Shown piece after piece: positions 23,201 through 33,925 of a stretch of DNA of 64,000 bases; position 1 is the first letter of the stretch, and each line of letters starts with the position of its first letter. The notes beneath the pieces are model-generated. The model saw nothing but the letters and a program-made list of their open reading frames with translations, did not search any database and was not told the DNA's origin. This DNA comes from Agrypnia vestita (lineage: Eukaryota; Arthropoda; Insecta; Trichoptera; Phryganeidae). Where the stretch lies: assembly GCA_016648135.1 (NCBI GenBank), contig JADDOH010010980.1:1-64000 (forward strand). The letters run 5' to 3'. A program made the translations under genes and the position numbers.

Positions 23201-23310
23201 ATTCCCATGATAACAGTGATAACGCCTAAAGTTTTTGTGAAAAACTTCAAGACGTCTCAAATTTTAAAATGTCTACTTTTATTGCGGAGATATTGGCTTT
23301 GATTTTATAT
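22915..23310. repeat. Dispersed repeat with CA microsatellite (copy 1)
   Basis: Matches 40815-41190, with shared blocks CATATGCAAACAGTTG and AATGTTGCTACATAGAAAGA. A (CA)n run lies at about 23165-23198. In the second copy a TTAA element follows at 41193. No gene. Confidence 0.55.
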
Positions 23311-23599
23311 TTGGGTGAAGAAATTAGTAGAGGTGTGTGAAACAAACTAATTTCGATCAATTTTTAATATGTCTAACAAATATAATAATTTCGTTGTCTG
23401 TCCGTAACATGCTGTAATGACAACTGTAACTTTAGATAATTATAGTGTGACACGCAATCAGAGCGCGGCTCAAGACACGTAAGGGTCGTTATTAATTATT
23501 ATTATTTCTCGTGATTTTCACGGGTGCACGGCTAGTTATATTAATTAATCATAAAAATTCACTTGTTTAAAACCACTATGTTTTTGGTAATACCAACCG

Positions 23600-23626
23600 G
23601 TTTCGGGACCACCGTTCCTTCTTCAG
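23600..23626 (-). other. CTGANGA-stem-GAAAC hairpin motif
   Basis: On the reverse strand CTGAAGA, one base, a 5-bp stem with a G-T pair, then GAAAC. One of six sites with this layout. Context suggests a Penelope-like terminal repeat. Confidence 0.4.
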
Positions 23627-23663
23627 GTTAAACCATAAACTAAACAATTCAAAATACGGGCAA

Positions 23664-23945
23664 TTATATTTTTACTCCCTTTCTTTTAACTCGTAGCTCG
23701 TAGCGTCTGCTTATCTGCCGAAAAAACTTTGGATCGATTTTTAACACTTTTCCCGCGATCCAATCGAGCTGAAACTTTGCAGGCAGACTCGTGGCGACGA
23801 TAAAAATGATCTAACAAATTTTCGTTTTAAAAAATTAATAATTATAGTATAATTTTGGATTTTTCGAAACTTTAATGATTTACATGTTGTTTAATTTTCG
23901 ACGGGTTCGTTTCTTTTTTGACGGGTTACAGCTAGTTCGGCAATA
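23664..23945. mobile_element. MITE family D, truncated
   Basis: Starts TTTTTACTCCCTTTCTTTTA, has the GCAGGCAGACTCGTGGCGAC block and ends near CGACGGGTTACAGCTAGT without the far terminus. Confidence 0.5.
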
Positions 23946-24052
23946 AATGTCATTTAATAAATTGGAATCCTGACATCCATTGTTGGCGTATAAAGACAAT
24001 TTTCAAAATTAAAATAAAAATGTGCTTAGATAAATGTTTTCTATGTTATCAT

Positions 24053-24455
24053 CGTGTAAAAAAAGTAACCCATAAAAACCAATTTTTTATTATACTCCCT
24101 TTCTCATTTACTAGTGGAAACTGGTTTGGCGCTTAACCTACGCGTTGGGCTTCGGTCGAGCGACGCTACGAAAGGGAGTAATAAAAACTTTCCAAAAATC
24201 CAAAATTATACTATAATCAGGTTCCGTGTCCACCAGACGCGATGAAATATTTTCATACAACTTAATAAGTTGTATGAAAAAACCATTAAAAATTTGAAAA
24301 ATCCAAAAAAAATTTTTTTTTAACGAAAATTTGATAGATCTTCTTGATCGTCGCCACGAGTCTGATTGGATTACGGAAAAAAGCTTAAAAATCGATCCAA
24401 AGTTTTTTCGTCAAGCAAGCGGACGCCACGAGTTAATATAAAGGGAATAATAAGC
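24053..24455. mobile_element. MITE family D, complete, reverse orientation
   Basis: Runs from AAGTAACCCATAAAAACCAA to CACGAGTTAATATAAAGGGA. Includes GGGCTTCGGTCGAGCGACGC, shared with the copies at 37945 and 58970. Confidence 0.65.
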
Positions 24456-24849
24456 TGCTAGCGCTGAAAATCTTTTAATATTTTAGAGCTTGCATTAGAC
24501 ATTTACTATTTAAGGCATCATAGTACACGATTTAAGTTTTTGCTGGAGACTCAATTTAGGGTAAAGTTTTCGTACCTTTTTGCCAAAACTACAGCTAAAC
24601 ATGCTTTCACTCAATTTTAAAGTATTGGTTTTAAAAAAGTCATCAAAATACTATGCGATTATCACAAAAAAAATATAATCCCGAAGTACTATTTAAGCTT
24701 TCTCGCAATAAAGTTGACTTTGGTACATCTAATCTCGAAATATTTCCACGTGAAGACCGTGCATTTTTTTTTACAAATTGAATAAAGAAATTTAAAATAT
24801 GTTTTACTTTAATGTTGCACCACGAAGTATCTGCCAAATCTTTCAATGA

Positions 24850-25085
24850 ATAAAGAAAGTTCAAAAAGAATGTGGTGTGAATTCGCAAACCACCTAATAG
24901 AAAATAATCCTAAATTTGACTTAAAAACAGGGGTGAAAATATTAAATACCAATAATAAAGATTTAAAGTTAAATAATTTAGAGATTATTCACATTAGGGA
25001 AGCGGTAAATAATAAATCACCTCTAATAAATAACCAAATAAATTTTTCATACAGCCCTTTGTTCAATTCAACTTTCACAAAAGAT
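24850..25085 (+). pseudogene. Possible Penelope-like GIY-YIG endonuclease fragment
   Basis: One frame reads EFANHLIENNPKFDL, KTGVKILNTNNKDLKLNNLE and IIHIREAVNNKSPLINNQ. The pattern resembles the distal half of the GIY-YIG domain in Penelope-like elements (H-x-x-E-x-x-H ... LE-x-x-x-I). The catalytic GIY-YIG start is not seen. Alternative: chance open frame in A-rich DNA. Confidence 0.35.
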
Positions 25086-25547
25086 TTGGTAACACCCACT
25101 TTAGACCCCACCCCTTCTCCCTCCCTCTCCCTCGTAGATTCTTGATCATTCTGTAGGCAAAGTAGTGCATGCTAGTCTTGGACAAGATTAACACGCATGT
25201 GATAAATATCGGTGAAAGGTTAACAATACAAATACCAGAAGCCAGAAATGTCAGAGATGAGGAATCGGACTAAGAGAAATCCACTGCTTTTAAAAATGGT
25301 TTAATTATTATCAATTATCAAGGTGTTCAAATTATTTTTATTCTGTAGTTGACTGCATCAAGTATTTATTAAATATTTCGTGACAAACTTGTTTAATAGA
25401 ATTACTTGTTCGATTAAAACCGTGTGTGTAATGCAGTATAATGTACCTTGTAGTACCTACTTCATACAAGGTGAATCCATAGATAAATTCATCCATTCAA
25501 TCAATATTTTTCTGCTGTCTACGATAAGGCATCATTCATGTCAGAGG

Positions 25548-25711
25548 CAAGATCGGATCCAGCTTTGGCGCCAGGGGGGGGGGTCACATAGTCGTGGTCA
25601 AGTCACAAGAAGTTATAATTTAGGGCTGGCTCCAGGTCCACCTAGGTCCTGGACCCAGCCCGGACCCAGGGTCATAGGGGTCATGACCCCCTCCCACTGG
25701 ATCCGCCCTTG
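25548..25711. mobile_element. Short hAT-like MITE
   Basis: 164 bp with ends CAAGATCGGATCCAG and CTGGATCCGCCCTTG, flanked by a perfect 8-bp duplication GTCAGAGG (25540-25547 and 25712-25719). The ends match the CAAGGGCGGATCC type seen in animal hAT elements. The G- and C-runs inside pair with each other. Confidence 0.85.
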
Positions 25712-26079
25712 GTCAGAGGTAAAACATGCAACTGTCAGATTTATATGGTGAAATCAGGACACTCGACTTTACGTGTGAAAAAATAAAAATAAATTTCCGT
25801 TAAGGTGGTATTATTATAAAATTATCCCCGTGAAATATTTATAAAATAAAAAACACGTATTAAAATTATGTAACCTGATATTTTTCTCTGAAACAATATA
25901 TATTTTTGTTTATTTATTTGCGGGAAACTAACAGTACGAATAAAGATCAGGTTACACGTGAATTTTAATAGTACAGACGCCATATTAGAAGTTTCCACAG
26001 AATTAACATGCTATGTTTACGCAATCAAAACCTTTGCAATCGGGGTGCTAATATATAACAATATTTTTACAGAAATCAA

Positions 26080-26718
26080 ATGAACGCTGAAAAGAAAAAG
26101 TACGCTGTTATAAGCAATGAAAAAAAACATCAAATTTTTTCGAGATTTTCTGAAAACATCACGCATAAAACAATAGCGAGAGAATTTAACGTAAGCACCA
26201 AAAAAGTTGGAAAATTAAAAAAAGAATACATATGCAATATAAGGATGGAAACAATGAGAAACGAACATTTTCTACAGATGGAACTGAAAAAAGAACCGAC
26301 TATCGAAGAGATGCCGAATTTGGACAATGTTGAAATAGTGGCACCGAAACGCAACGAAACAATGCAAATAGACTGGCTAAACAACCCGGAGATGGACCGC
26401 ATGGAGATAAATCTGGACAACGTTAACAAAGAGGAGCCAAAATGCGACGAATCAATACAAACGCAGCGCTCGCTTAGCAATACAGAGTTGGAAAACGTGA
26501 AGATAAGTGTGGACAATATTCTGGGATTGATTAACTGCACATCTGATTTTATAAAATACCACGAAACCCTGAGGGAACTGCGCAAAGACATCTTCAATAA
26601 ACGAACAGAGACGCAGAGCAAACAGACTAAACTATCTTCGTACTTCAAGGGCGGAAGAACCTCGTCTGCCCCAAGGAAAGCAACTAAAAAAAAAATCGGG
26701 TTGATGCAAAAGTCGTGA
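26080..26718 (+). CDS. Array gene copy 3: helix-turn-helix protein with PIP-box tail
   Basis: 212 codons, the longest unbroken coding exon of the array; exon begins at 26073 after ATATTTTTACAG, with a branch-like GTGCTAATA. Residues about 7-50 are the helix-turn-helix (IFSRFSENITHKTIAREFNV ... KKVGKLKKEY). Next comes MELKKEPTIEE (an LKKE SUMO-type site), then two modules of about 32 residues around APKRNETMQ and EPKCDESIQ. The C-terminal 70 residues differ from most copies: a helical stretch (FIKYHETLRELRKDIFN), then QTKLSSYF at residues 182-189, an exact PIP box (Q-x-x-L-x-x-aromatic-aromatic) followed by basic residues. Pogo/Tigger transposases have a similar tail; the DDE core is absent here. 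No 5' exon found nearby. Confidence 0.65.
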   Translation: MNAEKKKYAVISNEKKHQIFSRFSENITHKTIAREFNVSTKKVGKLKKEYICNIRMETMRNEHFLQMELKKEPTIEEMPNLDNVEIVAPKRNETMQIDWLNNPEMDRMEINLDNVNKEEPKCDESIQTQRSLSNTELENVKISVDNILGLINCTSDFIKYHETLRELRKDIFNKRTETQSKQTKLSSYFKGGRTSSAPRKATKKKIGLMQKS

Positions 26719-26734
26719 CGTACTTTTTAAAGAA

Positions 26735-27352
26735 CTAACTAACTAACAAACAACGCCACACTCTTCTATCCTGGCACACCACTTTTGCTTCGGCCACATT
26801 CATACATCTTCTCATACACGTTGTACGGTTGTTGCGGCTTTTAACAGGGCCATCCTCAAATACTTGTAGTACCTGATCGTGCCAGGTCTTTCGCGGACGC
26901 CCTCTGTTCCTGTTGCCTTCAACACTCGCCTCATATATTTTCTTATTCATCCTTTCCTCGTTCATACGTTCAACATGACAAAACCATCCCAGCACTCCTT
27001 TCTTTATTCTATCTACCACGCTACAGCCAGCATTGCATTCACTTCTAATTTCTTCATTCCTCACTCTATCGACCAAAGATTTTCCACACAAGCGTCTTAG
27101 TGACCGCATTTTCACCGCATTCAGTCTACTTTCATTCCTCCTTTGCCAATTCCAGGCTTCACTTCCATACATAAGGGTTGGCACTAGAACGCCATTATGT
27201 ACCGCTAGTCTTGCTTCCTTTGACAGATTCCTATTGGCCATAATTGCATTTAGTGCACCATTAACTTTGTTTCCCGCAGTCACTCTCCTTTCGATATCAT
27301 TCTCAGCCTTGCCGTCTCTACTAAACATACTTCCCAAATACACAAACTCGTT
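26735..27352 (-). pseudogene. LINE (GTAA-tail family), copy 2, dated insertion
   Basis: The reverse strand encodes the polymerase C-terminus (VYLGSMFSRDGKAENDIERR ... GVLVPTLMYGSEAWNW ... RPRKTWHDQ). It is flanked by the 12-bp repeat CTTTTTAAAGAA (26723-26734, 27353-27364). The duplicated region at 32868-32884 shows the empty site, so the insertion postdates that duplication. Confidence 0.85.
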
Positions 27353-27364
27353 CTTTTTAAAGAA

Positions 27365-28480
27365 ATCAAGATAATACAAGTTTTGTGCAGGTGGTGATGT
27401 TAAAAAAATATGTGGAAAATAAATAGATAAAAAAACGCATTCCGTAATAAATTCTTATTATTTTGTTTATCAAAACAAATGGTTTATCGGATTGCGAAAT
27501 CCGTGTGCTACACTGTAGATATTTCATGTCTAAATCAGTTTTGATAAATATCTAATCTGTTTATCTATGGCATACCGCGAGTGTGACACATCTGTAAGAT
27601 GCACACTGCTATGCACTAGACATGGAATATAAAAGATCTATATAAATCATTGCGTAGTCTACAAAAATGTTTTAATATAAGCAACCAACACGAAGCAATA
27701 AGTACATGATATTCTACAATAAGTACATTGCATTTTTTTTGTTTTTATCATATATTAATTTATTCCTTTATGTTCTTAAATTATAAGAAAAGGTTAAACT
27801 ATTTTTTTCTAATTTATTCAATTGGTTTTTTATTTTTTATGCTGTTTATTTTACTTACATCATTTGTTTGTTTTACTATTTATTTTATGTATATGTCTAG
27901 CTTCTAATTTAGTTATATTGTCTTATATTTTAATACTGTTTCCTTTGAATTGTTTATTTTATACTGTTGATATTAATAATGTTTTTTTATAAATTTTAAT
28001 TTTTATAAATGATTTATTTTACCCAAACTTTGATAGGACTAACTATTTAAAAAACTGCTTTGTAACTCGTTCAACTTCAAAATACAATCTGTTAAATTCT
28101 AAAAAAAATCTAGACATTTTTATTGACAATTTTATTTTATTTAAAATGAAATTCCGTAATCTCATTTATGATTATTGAAATCAATTTGATACTTCTTTAA
28201 TTGAATCCCATTTCCTCCCTCTCCCCACCCCTCCAATTTTATGCATTATCATAATTTAAATCTTTGAAATATTTATTATTTATCACATATTCTTTATCAT
28301 TGTTTTTGCTTGGTTTTTTTTACCAGCTTCGAGGAAACTTCACTGGTCCATACTAAACGAATATTCTTTTTTGATATTATATAAATTTTTTATCACATTG
28401 TACTGTATGTTTCCCAAAATAAAATAAAATGATGTTTTTTGCTTTTGCCCTTGGTTTTATACTGTTTATAGTATTTTACC
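27365..28480. other. Downstream flank of gene copy 3 (duplicated)
   Basis: From AAATCAAGATAATACAAGTT onward the sequence matches 32882-33460 downstream of gene copy 4. The match fades after about 28000. AT-rich with no ORF of note. Confidence 0.5.
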
Positions 28481-28489
28481 TTAAAACAC

Positions 28490-28870
28490 AGTGTGGCGGA
28501 TCCCACCACACGGGCGGCATCTGGCGTTCAGGGGGACCAACGGACCTACAGGCGGCGGGCGGCAATACCGCCACTCCTGTTCCGCCTGCTCGACCGCCAA
28601 CATCGTAGACCCGTGTAACGCGTCGCGACTTCTAGAATTGTTACACGATCGACGTTTAGACTCGCGCGTACAAATATATACTAACCTCAATCGAGTCCGC
28701 GTTTACAGCAAACTCTTTAACTAACCATATATTAGCATCATCCAACTTACCTTTGTAACTATCTTGAATTAACTTCTTGTAAATTGTACATATGACACCA
28801 AAGTGCTTCATTCCGTAGAAGTTACTACCTCGCGACGGCCCCACAGTCCTGAGCCAGAGGAGCTGCCAAA
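28490..28870. other. GC-rich island of unknown nature
   Basis: Base composition changes sharply (CACGGGCGGCATCTGGCG, GGCGGCGGGCGGC). A donor-like CCAAAA/GTAAGTAC lies near 28870. The frames are open on both strands over 200 bases but show no family I know. Could be the 5' region of a retroelement or a stray exon. Confidence 0.3.
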
Positions 28871-29300
28871 AGTAAGTACAAATCCGATATTATACCCTAG
28901 ACGCACTGTTTGCAGCCTCAGAGTGCGAACGGTATGGGGATCTTATAGGCCTTCCCCATAACAGAAAATAGGCGGTTTCTCTAGAACAGGCCTAGGCTAA
29001 GTGAGAAACCGTCAAGATTTCTTCCTGTAAATATTTGTGAACAATAAAAAAAATTTTTTTTCTGTTTCGATTAAACGCGCACCGGGAAGTTTCGTGTCAG
29101 TCATGGAGGAGAAGCGTGACACGGCCATTTTTTTTCAAAAATTTTCTAATAGTTTAATAGATAACTTAAAATGTGCCAATAAAAAAAATAATCACCCGTT
29201 TGTAAAATTACCGATACGAAAATGTGTTGCAATTGTTTATTGAATTTTTTCAGATATAATCGTACACGAATATTATTATATAAAATTAACGTAATTCATT
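28871..29300. other. Spacer, no gene assigned
   Basis: Short frames only. A 68-codon frame from 29037 (SIKRAPGSFVSVMEEKRDTA) has no visible domain or splice context that would support it. Confidence 0.3.
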
Positions 29301-29329
29301 TTTATGTGCCCACTTTGCTAACCTCTTTT

Positions 29330-29769
29330 GGACGAAGATACTTTAAATTCATAGCCCCACGTGTTACTATACTACAACCGTTAATGATCGATAGTCCTGA
29401 AATTGCGCGGAGCAATGGTTTGTATGTTCCTGATAATTACCTTACACATCGTCAGCACAGATTGTTTCACATTCCAATATACAGGACCAACCTGCCAATG
29501 CTTATACCTGTTGGAAGAGCTACCACTATGCTGAACAATATCGCTATGGGTATTGACTGATACATTCCATTTGTCTGAAGGGGTTTTCCGAAGCAGGATT
29601 CTCCTACACCTTTGATCAGATTTTATTATTTTTAATTGATTAATTAGTTCTTTTGATATACATGTATACTTTTGTAATATGTATGCCTCGAAAACGCAGT
29701 TTGTAATGTACATCATATGTAATGTACATGTAATTATTAAATAAATAAATTGAATTGGATTGAATTGAA
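29330..29769 (+). pseudogene. Jockey-like LINE (second family), 3' end
   Basis: Encodes the end of an RT ORF: NGLYVPDNYLTHRQHRLFHI then PIYRTNLPMLIPVGRATTML, with a frameshift after GID. A tail of AAATAAATAAATTGAATTGG follows. A reverse-strand copy lies at 61470-62030. Confidence 0.7.
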
Positions 29770-30359
29770 TAACATAACTTAAGTATATTCCACCTTTAAA
29801 TAATCAATGTGAAGGGAATCTGTCAAAATGGCCAGGTATAACTTAAAAACTTAAATAACTTCAAAACAAGTGTCTTGAAAATACGTTAAACATTTAAGTA
29901 GACCTTAATGTAAAATAATTTGCATAAATAAAAAAGAAAAGAGAATGTTTTATTTGGAGAAACCTATGCCATCCTCTCTCCTACCTTTCCCTATCTCCTT
30001 TCACTGATCTACAGTTAATGTAGGTACTTAACAGGTAATAAACAGTAACACGCCCAAACATAATTTATCCAAGAGTGTATGGACTAAATGGAAGGAAAGA
30101 AGGCTTAGCGCAACAACTCCTGTTGTCAAGATCGAGCGACAAAAAGCACATGTTCCGCACGGGAACTATGAAAACACAGGGTGGGCCGCTGAGTCCGCTT
30201 CCGCAGGCCGAGATTGTAAGTAACGGCCCGCTTGCAGAGAAAATACAGTGCAGATGTCTCGTGTACTGCAGAGCCTTTCGCCTTGAATGCGAAATAAGTA
30301 TTTCAAATATTTCGCAACATTCATTTTGTAAGACACAAATGCAATTTTTTTTTCAGGGA

Positions 30360-30660
30360 ATTCTTAGGAGACCGATCGCAGCAGCTTCTGGAGGCTCGTT
30401 CGGTCATCCACGCGTTCCTCCGGAGATACCACTGTATCGGCGTCAGTGCGGCGTTCTATCCTCCTCAGGATCGCAGCCCCGGAATCGCTGCCCGCACCGA
30501 CTATACGCGCGGTCGCGTGGTGGGATGCTGGGCACCCCCACTGTTGTATATTCCTGCATGTTGTTATACTCACAGTGCCTGTCCTATGACAAGGACGGTG
30601 GCCCCAAAAAGGGAGCCCCCTCTGATGACTTGAGGTGGGTCGTCGTATTATGATGTCGCC
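30360..30660 (+). other. GC-rich exon-like segment inside the duplicate
   Basis: A polypyrimidine run ending TTTTTTTTTCAG at about 30355 precedes an 80-90 codon open frame (EFLGDRSQQLLEARSVIHAF ... RRYHCIGVSAAFYPPQDR). A second frame is also open. The segment is not present at the corresponding place in the 59.5-kb copy. It may be an inserted retroelement piece; no domain is recognised. Confidence 0.3.
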
Positions 30661-31085
30661 ATCATAATCTACCTGTCCGTAACAAGCACAATTATCTTAA
30701 TCTGTAAAATTCACGGACAAAACCGAAAATATCAGCAACCTTGAAATTATATTGCAGTTAACAATTCAATTGTAAATCCAACATGTATATATTTTATTTT
30801 TTAACAAATATACTATTAAAATGTTGTTATTAACCATGATACATAGTCCTAGTGCGACATTAGAGTAGGTATAAACGAAAAACATTTATATATCCTTACG
30901 TACTTATTATTATATATATGTACCTATTACTCTCTTATTATTACTTGATTGTCTATACGTATACTTATTACCTGATGAAAATGTACATTTTATCACATAA
31001 TTCTTTGTAAATGTATAATGTAATGATACTCCTCTCTATTTAGAGAAGGTATAAAGTATTGAACACTTCTGCTGCAATATAAATG

Positions 31086-31310
31086 AAAGACGAGATCCTT
31101 CTGTTGGAATCAAATGCCGCATTGAGAAATGCGGCATTTGATTGGCATTGAAGATGTTTTGCAGACGAGATCTCAACATAGAATTGCGAATGGGAATGGT
31201 CAGATGCTACATGTTATAGATATTATTTTATGGAAGGGAAGCATCCTATGGAAGCACCGAAGAAATAATAAGGCGACTTGAAGCATTCTAGATGTGGATC
31301 TTACACAAGA
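31086..31310 (+). pseudogene. LINE reverse-transcriptase fragment
   Basis: Coding pattern of an RTE-like polymerase end (RDLNIELRMGMVRCYML, YGREAS, STEEIIRRLEAF in one or two frames). Copy at 61225-62278 is longer and carries a nested LINE. Confidence 0.5.
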
Positions 31311-31319
31311 CACCTCAAT

Positions 31320-31440
31320 CTATCATATTATATCATATATATATAATATATATATATATATTATCTACTCTATCAGCTATTATCTATCTCTATATCTATC
31401 TATCTCTCTCTCTATATTCTCTCTCTATTAAAAAAAAAAA
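31320..31440. repeat. TA / CTAT / CT microsatellite cluster
   Basis: Successive runs of TATATA, CTATCTAT and CTCTCT, ending in an A10 stretch, directly before the exon of gene copy 4. Confidence 0.85.
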
Positions 31441-31474
31441 ACATATGCTAATATATCCACAGAGTATTTTACAG

Positions 31475-32838
31475 AAATCAAACGAACGTGGAAAAGAAAA
31501 AGTATGCTGTTTTAGACTATCAACAAAAACTACAAATTTTTTCGAAATTTTCTGCAAACATACCGCATAAAACAATAGCGAGAGAATTCAACATAACCAC
31601 GAAAAAAGTTGGATCATTAAAAAAGAATACAAAATGATCCAGAGTTCTCCTCAATCGATGGAAACAATGAGTATATCCTCTTTGGATGGAACCGACACAA
31701 CAAGGTACAAATGGACGTGGTGAAACAACAAAAAGGTTAATTCATGATTCAGCGATACCAAGCAAAATAACAACTCGGACACCCTGGCCGGTCCTCGAAG
31801 AGATGCCGCAATTGAAGACAAATTTGGACAAAGTGACACCAAAATCCGACGAAACAACACAAATAATGGACTCGCTAAACAATGCAGAGATGGACCGCGT
31901 GGAGATAAATTTGGACAACGTTAACAAAGTGGCACCGAAATGCGACGAAACAGTACAAACAATGGACTCGCTAAACAATGTAGAGATGGACCACGTGAAG
32001 AAGAATTTGGACATTAACAAAGAGTCTCCAAACTGCGACGAAACAATACAAATAAAGGACTCGCTAAACAATGCAGAGATGGACCGCGTGGAGATAAATT
32101 TGGACAATGTTAATAAAGTGGCACCGAAATGCGACGAAACAATACAAACAATGGACTCGCTAAACAATGTAGAGATGAATTTATGTATATTATAGATATC
32201 TCACAGAGACGAAACTGTATTTCTTATGGGAAAGTAGGTATAGAAGTCATTTGGGTGTACATAGGACTTATGACCTATCTTATGGTTGGCTTAAGTGATC
32301 ACTTTACACCATGTAACATTCGCCATTTTCACCCATGATAGAATATACCATGCTTACTAATTTTTTTTTCTATACCTCTTGTCTATACTTACTTTCTATA
32401 CCTACTTTCCCATAAGAAATACAGTTTCGTCTCTGTGAGATATTTAAAATATACATAAATTAATTAATAATGTCTCTGTGACATAAATCCAGCACTGTTC
32501 TGAAAGATTTGAACAAACCCAAAATATGTATTCTGAATGTAGAGATGGATCGCGCGAAGAAGAATTTGAACATTAACAAAAAGGCACCAAAGTGCGACGA
32601 AACAATACAAATGCAGCGCTCGCTTAGCGATACAGAGTTGGAAAACGTGAAGATAAGTGTGGACAATATTCTGGGATTGATTAACTGCACCTATGATTTT
32701 ATAAAATACCACGAAACCCTGAGGGAACTGCGCCAAGACATCTTCAATAAACGAACAGAAAAGCAGAGCAAACAGACTAAACTATCTTCGTACTTCAAGA
32801 GCGGAAGAAGCTCGTCTGCCCCAAGGAAAGCAACTTAA
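31475..32838 (+). pseudogene. Array gene copy 4: repeat-expanded, frameshifted and split by a MITE
   Basis: Exon begins after TATTTTACAG. The shared ATG reads ACG (31482-31484). The helix-turn-helix is intact up to GSLKK near 31625, where one A is missing and a stop follows. The frame returns by 31686 (MEPTQQGTNGRG). From 31821 come modules of 29, 32, 31 and 32 codons, each holding (K/N)CDET(T/V/I)Q and SLNN-x-EMD. At 32178 a fold-back F copy interrupts the fourth module. Coding homology resumes at 32536 and ends in the copy-3-like tail, with QTKLSSYF at 32773-32796 and a stop at 32836. The 12-bp repeat lies in the same phase on both sides of the MITE, so that insertion alone explains the premature stop. 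Now probably dead. Confidence 0.7.
32178..32535. mobile_element. Fold-back MITE family F, copy 2, inside gene copy 4
   Basis: Arms starting ATATTATAGATATCTCACAG pair with CTGTGAGATAT near 32440; the 70-base extension of copy 1 follows. AATGTAGAGATG occurs at 32166-32177 and 32536-32547, either a 12-bp duplication or repeat-module homology. Confidence 0.75.
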
Positions 32839-32848
32839 AAAAAATCGG

Positions 32849-33462
32849 GTTGATGCAAAAGTCGTGACGTACTTTTTAAAGAAATCAAGATAATACAAGT
32901 TTTGTGCAGGTGGTGATGTTAAAAAAATATATGAAAAATAAATAGATAAAAAAAACGCATTCCATAATAAAATCTTATTATTTTGTTTATCAAAACAAAT
33001 GGTTTATCGGATTACGAAATCCGTATGCTACACTGTAAATATTTCATGTCTAAATTAGTGTTCATAAATATCTGTTTATCTATGGCACACCGAGAGTGAC
33101 ATATCTGTAAGATGCACACTGCTATGCACTTATGTGTAATATATACATAGAATATAAAAGATATAAATAAATCATTGCGCAGTCTAGAAAAGTGTTTAAT
33201 TATAAACAACCAACACGAAGCAAAAAGGACATGATATTCTACAATAAGTACATTGCATCTTTTTTGTTTTTATCATATATTAATTTATGCTTTTATGTTC
33301 TTAAATTATAAGAAAAGGTCAAACCATTTTTTTGTAATTTATTTAATTTGTTTTGTATTTTCCATACGTTTATTTTATTTACATTTGTTTATTTTACTAT
33401 TTATTTTATGTTTACCTAGCTTCTAATTTAGTTAAATTGTCTTATATTCTTAATACTGATTC
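32849..33462. other. Downstream flank of gene copy 4 (duplicated)
   Basis: Matches the flank of gene copy 3 (26697-26734 then 27365 onward) and carries the LINE-free site ACTTTTTAAAGAAATCAAG. No ORF. Confidence 0.55.
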
Positions 33463-33800
33463 TTTTACACTTCTATAACTATAAAACTCAATGTCTGTCT
33501 GTCTGTCTGTTCTCTATACAAATCCACACCGTTTGTCCAATTCGATTAAAATTTTGCATACTTATGCTTTAGAACCCGGCGGGTAACATAGGCAACATTT
33601 ACTCTCTATTCTCATACCCCTTCCCCTCCCCCTGACGTATTTTCGATGCAAATCTGTACCGTTTGACCGATCGGACTCAAAATTTGGAAACTTATTCTTT
33701 AGGACTCGGCGGGTAACATAGGCAACATTTCTTCCCTATTCTCATACCCCTTCCCCTCCCCCTGACATATTTTCGATGCAAATCTGTACCGTTCTGTACG
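33463..33800 (+). mobile_element. Helitron-like element with internal satellite units, partial
   Basis: Begins ATAACTATAAAACTCAATG with (GTCT)n. Two units of about 117 bases follow, with CCCGGCGGGTAACATAGGC, CCTTCCCCTCCCCCTGAC and TCTGTACCGTTTGACCGATC. The same units occur in reverse at 50627-51285, next to an end of Helitron type. Confidence 0.5.
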
Positions 33801-33925
33801 ATCGTTTATTCTACTTGTATGTCTGTTGTTGGTTTTCTATTTTTACTTATATGTATATATATATCAATAAGGCGAGGTGAGAATCTATTCTCAACAAGCT
33901 GAAATAAAGACTTATTATTAATATT

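Larger units (their letters stand above)
29940..31310. repeat. Segmental duplicate of 59520-62060
   Basis: Shares successive blocks with the 59.5-62 kb region: TTTTATTTGGAGAAACC, AACAACTCCTGTTGTCAA, AAATCCAACAT, AGTCCTAGTGCGACATTAGA and GAAGCACCGAAGAAATAATA. This copy lacks the two Harbinger-like MITEs and two LINE insertions present in the other, so it shows the empty sites. Confidence 0.75.

Noticed and set aside
26130..26648. 172-codon reverse-strand open frame over gene copy 3
   Set aside because: It mirrors the + strand coding exon, as do similar antisense frames at 31742, 56488 and 57648. It reflects codon bias of the sense strand and has no start context of its own.
28491..28724. 77-codon frame in the GC-rich island as a gene
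   Set aside because: Frames are open on both strands because of GC-rich composition; no motif, acceptor or conserved copy supports it.
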